A DNA stretch of 64,000 bases from an uncultured Collinsella sp. (lineage in GTDB: Bacteria; Actinomycetota; Coriobacteriia; Coriobacteriales; Coriobacteriaceae), in assembly GCA_902494345.1 (NCBI GenBank), contig CABUSV010000006.1, positions 49,208 through 113,207 on the forward strand. The letters are read 5' to 3'. The notes below the pieces were generated by a model. It worked only from the letters and a program-made list of their open reading frames with translations, was not told where the DNA came from and did no database searches. The position numbers were made by a program, and so were the translations under genes. Shown in pieces: positions 62,103 to 64,000 of the stretch (the stretch's first letter is position 1; every line of letters begins with the position of its first letter).

Positions 62103-62124
62103 AGGGGGTTGCGGCCCCCTTTTT
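62103..62124 (+). terminator. Duplicated terminator copy
   Basis: AGGGGG (62103-62108) pairs with CCCCCT (62115-62120) and TTTT follows. It is part of the duplicated block. Confidence 0.8.
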
Positions 62125-62189
62125 CGTGTACGTAATGTGATAACGCGCTGTACGTGTTATTATTCGCAAGGCGTTGTTTCCGCAATGCC

Positions 62190-62330
62190 CTAAAGAGGAA
62201 CCCGAGGGTTCCCACCTTTTGGCGCCAATGAGCAGCTGACTGGTCATACAACTTAGATTACCTTCCTCAAATCGAGGAAGTCTATGTGTACGACCTGGTT
62301 GCTGAGAAGCGCCGGGTTATTTTTTTATGA
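62190..62330 (+). promoter_or_regulatory. Structured infC leader with attenuator-like terminator
   Basis: Three hairpins lie in tandem: GGAACC/GGTTCC (62197-62212), CTTCCTC/GAGGAAG (62262-62280) and ACCTGG/CCGGGT (62293-62317) followed by TTATTTTTTT. The last one looks like a Rho-independent terminator 5-15 bp before the infC ribosome binding site. Leaders of infC-rpmI-rplT are known to be controlled by L20 or by attenuation in other bacteria; whether that applies here is inference. Confidence 0.6.
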
Positions 62331-62345
62331 ATGGAGGTAGGGAAA

Positions 62346-62900
62346 ATAGCTAAGTCTGATGACACCCGCATCAACGACGAGATCACTGCATCTTCGTGCC
62401 GTTTGATTGGCGTCGATGGCTCTCAGCTCGGCCTGTTCGCCATCCGCGATGCCCAGCGCGTCGCCGACGATCAGGGTCTCGACCTGGTCGAGATCGCTCC
62501 CAACGCGGAGCCGCCGGTCTGCAAGGTCATGGACTACGGTAAGTTCAAGTACCAGCAGGCCATGAAGGCCAAGGCTGCTCGTAAGAACCAGTCCAAGGTC
62601 GAGGTCAAGGAAATGAAGTTCCGACCCAAGATCGACGTTGGCGACTACGAGACCAAGAAGGGCCACGTTCTGCGTTTCCTCAAGAAGGGCGCGCGCGTTA
62701 AGATCACCATCATGTTCCGCGGCCGTGAGATGGCTCACCCGGAGCAGGGCCTTAACGTTCTCGAGCGTCTCGCCGAGGATCTCAAGCCTTACGCTACGGT
62801 CGAGTCCAAGCCTAAGATGGAAGGCCGTAACATGCTTATGCTGCTCGCCCCGATTAAGGGCGCCTTCGATGAGGATAAAGCGGCAAGCGATACCAAGTAA
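62346..62900 (+). CDS. infC: Translation initiation factor IF-3, probable AUA start
   Basis: The 184-residue protein has the IF3-N pattern RINDEITASSCRLIGVDGSQLG and LDLVEIAPNAEPPVCKVMDYGKFKYQ, and the IF3-C pattern MKFRPKIDVGDYETK and VKITIMFRGREM. IF-3 discriminates against non-canonical start codons, and in many bacteria infC begins with one for autoregulation. Here GGAGG (62333-62337) lies 8 bp before ATA at 62346. The ATG at 62331 overlaps that site and has none of its own. If the ATG were used, five residues (MEVGK) would be added. Confidence 0.9.
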   Translation: MAKSDDTRINDEITASSCRLIGVDGSQLGLFAIRDAQRVADDQGLDLVEIAPNAEPPVCKVMDYGKFKYQQAMKAKAARKNQSKVEVKEMKFRPKIDVGDYETKKGHVLRFLKKGARVKITIMFRGREMAHPEQGLNVLERLAEDLKPYATVESKPKMEGRNMLMLLAPIKGAFDEDKAASDTK

Positions 62901-62932
62901 CTAGTGTTCTGTAACCGATTAAGGAGTATTTC

Positions 62933-63124
62933 ATGCCTAAGATGAAGTCCCACAGCGGCACCAAGAAGCGTTTCCGCAAGACTGGTACCGGCAAGCTTAT
63001 GCGCGCCAAGGCTTTCAAGAGCCACATCCTGAGCAAGAAGTCCACCAAGCGTAAGCGTGGCTTCCGTCAGGAGACCGAGATCGCCGCTGCCGACCGCAAG
63101 GTCATCAAGTCGCGTCTCGCCTAA
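62933..63124 (+). CDS. rpmI: 50S ribosomal protein L35
   Basis: The 63-residue basic protein starts MPKMKSHSGTKKRFRKTGTG and has KSTKRKRGFR near residue 40, diagnostic for L35. TAAGGAG precedes the ATG. It is the second gene of the infC-rpmI-rplT operon. Confidence 0.97.
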   Translation: MPKMKSHSGTKKRFRKTGTGKLMRAKAFKSHILSKKSTKRKRGFRQETEIAAADRKVIKSRLA

Positions 63125-63163
63125 GTTCGTTTTTTCGTTTTACCGTCTAGGAGTTGATAGAAC

Positions 63164-63523
63164 ATGGCACGTATTAAGCGCGCTGTTGCCGCCAAGAAGA
63201 AGCGCCGTACCGTTATGCACCGTGCGAAGGGTTACTACGGTGCCGCTTCGCGTACTTACAAGCATGCTAAAGAGCAGGTCCAGCACTCCCTGCAGTATCA
63301 GTATCGTGATCGCCGCAACAAGAAGCGCGAGATCCGTTCTCTCTGGATCACTCGTATCAACGCTGCTGCTCGTCTGAACGACATCTCTTACTCTCAGTTC
63401 ATGCACGGCCTGAAGGTTGCCGGCATCGAGCTCGACCGCAAGGTCCTGGCTCAGATGGCTTACGAGGACATCGAGTCCTTCAACGAGCTGGCTACCATTG
63501 CCAAGAAGGCTCTCGAGGCCTAA
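63164..63523 (+). CDS. rplT: 50S ribosomal protein L20
   Basis: The 119-residue basic protein starts MARIKRAVAAKKKRRTVMH and continues YYGAASRTYKHAKEQVQHS and FMHGLKVAGIELDRKVLAQM, the full L20 sequence pattern. L20 binds 23S rRNA early in 50S assembly and in other bacteria represses its own operon. AGGAG precedes the ATG. Confidence 0.97.
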   Translation: MARIKRAVAAKKKRRTVMHRAKGYYGAASRTYKHAKEQVQHSLQYQYRDRRNKKREIRSLWITRINAAARLNDISYSQFMHGLKVAGIELDRKVLAQMAYEDIESFNELATIAKKALEA

Positions 63524-63542
63524 TAGATTCTCTTGAATCGCT

Positions 63543-63580
63543 AGGGGAGTGTCGCGTTGTGCGCGGCGCTCCCCTTTTTT
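63543..63580 (+). terminator. Terminator of the infC-rpmI-rplT operon
   Basis: AGGGGAG (63543-63549) pairs with CTCCCCT (63569-63575) with CGCG/CGCG inside, followed by TTTTT. Confidence 0.9.
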
Positions 63581-64000
63581 ATCGAAAGCGCTGGTTTACA
63601 TTGCTAAAAGCGCGGGTAGATAGACACTTACAGGTGACCGATCTTTATATATCTCTTAACCGAAGGGTCATCATCTGATACGTGCAGTATTTCTGCACCA
63701 GCCTTTCTATGACTTATATAGGAAGCGATGTATTGTGTAGGACTTGTGAAGAGTGGAATTCCCGCCCCCGGGGCCCCTCCGGTCTGGCAATATATCTCCT
63801 TGCCGCGCGGCCCGGTCGGACCGGATCAGCCGCGGGGCGTGCACCTTGAGAACCGGATACTGCGAGGATGGACACACAAGCTGTGTCGCATCCGGGCAGA
63901 CATCGAACCATTTGAAATGGTCTAACTTGGATTTGTTTTTCGCAAGGCCGCCGAGAGGCGGCCCCGAGAAATTCCTTTTCCTATACTAGAACCATATGAA
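63581..64000. other. Structured non-coding end of the window, possible rRNA-operon leader
   Basis: No gene is supported in these 420 bp. They contain CTTGAGAACCGGATACTGCG (from about 63845), a phrase like those in leaders and spacers of Gram-positive rRNA operons. A multi-part hairpin follows (CCGGA at 63853 with TCCGG at 63891, TGCGA with TCGCA inside), then ACCAT/ATGGT (about 63908) and GGCCGCC/GGCGGCC (about 63946-63963). TATACT at 63982 could be a -10 box. A 16S gene may begin beyond the window. Confidence 0.3.

Larger units (their letters stand above)
61877..62128 (+). repeat. Direct duplication of the tRNA-Leu 3' end and terminator, possible att scar
   Basis: The 31 bases at 61877-61907 (T loop to 8 bases beyond the encoded CCA) recur identically at 62061-62091. 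The similarity continues imperfectly through both terminators (to 61945 and 62128). The 115 bp between the two copies hold hairpins but no gene. The second copy lacks the 5' part of the tRNA and its T stem cannot pair (TCCC instead of CGAG). Confidence 0.8.

Noticed and set aside
61739..62251. A 170-codon minus-strand frame over the tRNA.
   Set aside because: It runs through tRNA-Leu and the duplicated terminators, so it is an artefact of structured RNA sequence.
63728..63925. A 65-codon frame at the window end.
   Set aside because: It has no ribosome binding site, spans several strong palindromes and has no family features.
1..64000. CRISPR arrays, insertion sequences, prophage genes and integrases.
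   Set aside because: No regularly spaced direct repeats, transposase, phage structural or recombinase motifs were seen in any frame.

Overview
This window reads as chromosomal DNA of a GC-rich, anaerobic, gut-type member of the Coriobacteriia, most likely Collinsella or a close relative. That assignment is an inference. It rests on the codon use, a reverse-type rubrerythrin, the ferredoxin-fused EtfA with its lactate dehydrogenase, a RecJ-helicase fusion protein, and an infC-rpmI-rplT cluster followed by DNA resembling an rRNA leader. Fifty-four protein-coding genes (three of them very short) and one tRNA gene are supported. I see no CRISPR array, no recognisable insertion sequence and no integrase.

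Layout. 1-5.1 kb: oxidative-stress rubrerythrin (minus), an alcohol/aldehyde dehydrogenase pair, a possible small membrane toxin with a hairpin over its ribosome binding site, and a HIRAN / acidic-basic peptide / phosphoesterase group. 5.2-12 kb: a DUF2130 coiled-coil nuclease-like protein, a DUF3516 helicase and two methyltransferases. 12.1-16.6 kb: a membrane-tethered HTH regulator coupled to a DUF4097 protein, then Elp3 and a spermidine-synthase-like protein. 16.7-22.3 kb: a three-gene minus-strand operon (TerB-N/TerB-C protein, BrxD-like ATPase, Lhr-like helicase) that matches the make-up of the Shango anti-phage system. 22.4-26.4 kb: a DUF554 membrane protein and a five-gene cassette of exported proteins, one with a LAQTG sorting signal. 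26.7-30.4 kb: D-lactate dehydrogenase with EtfB and EtfA, the likely electron-confurcating lactate oxidation complex. 30.4-35.9 kb: HD hydrolase, AzlCD exporter, 2-keto-3-deoxygluconate permease, diguanylate cyclase and an EamA transporter. 36-43 kb: purL, a CPA2 antiporter and hom. 43.2-49.5 kb: a complete branched-chain amino acid ABC transporter with two tandem binding lipoproteins. 49.7-59 kb: cutC, a GalT-like protein, a BASS transporter, recJ-helicase, relA and a metallo-beta-lactamase-fold hydrolase. 59-64 kb: class II aldolase, a transglutaminase-like protein, tRNA-Leu(CAA) with a duplicated 3' end, infC-rpmI-rplT, and a structured non-coding end.

Between the genes the clearest unexplained structure is a dispersed family of long hairpins that share a GGGAC core but have unrelated outer arms (near 5.1, 19.2 and 49.6 kb). 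There is also a 20-bp inverted repeat at 9.8 kb, a degenerate ~97-bp tandem repeat after the aldolase gene, and a 31-bp perfect duplication of the tRNA-Leu 3' end that looks like an attachment-site scar.
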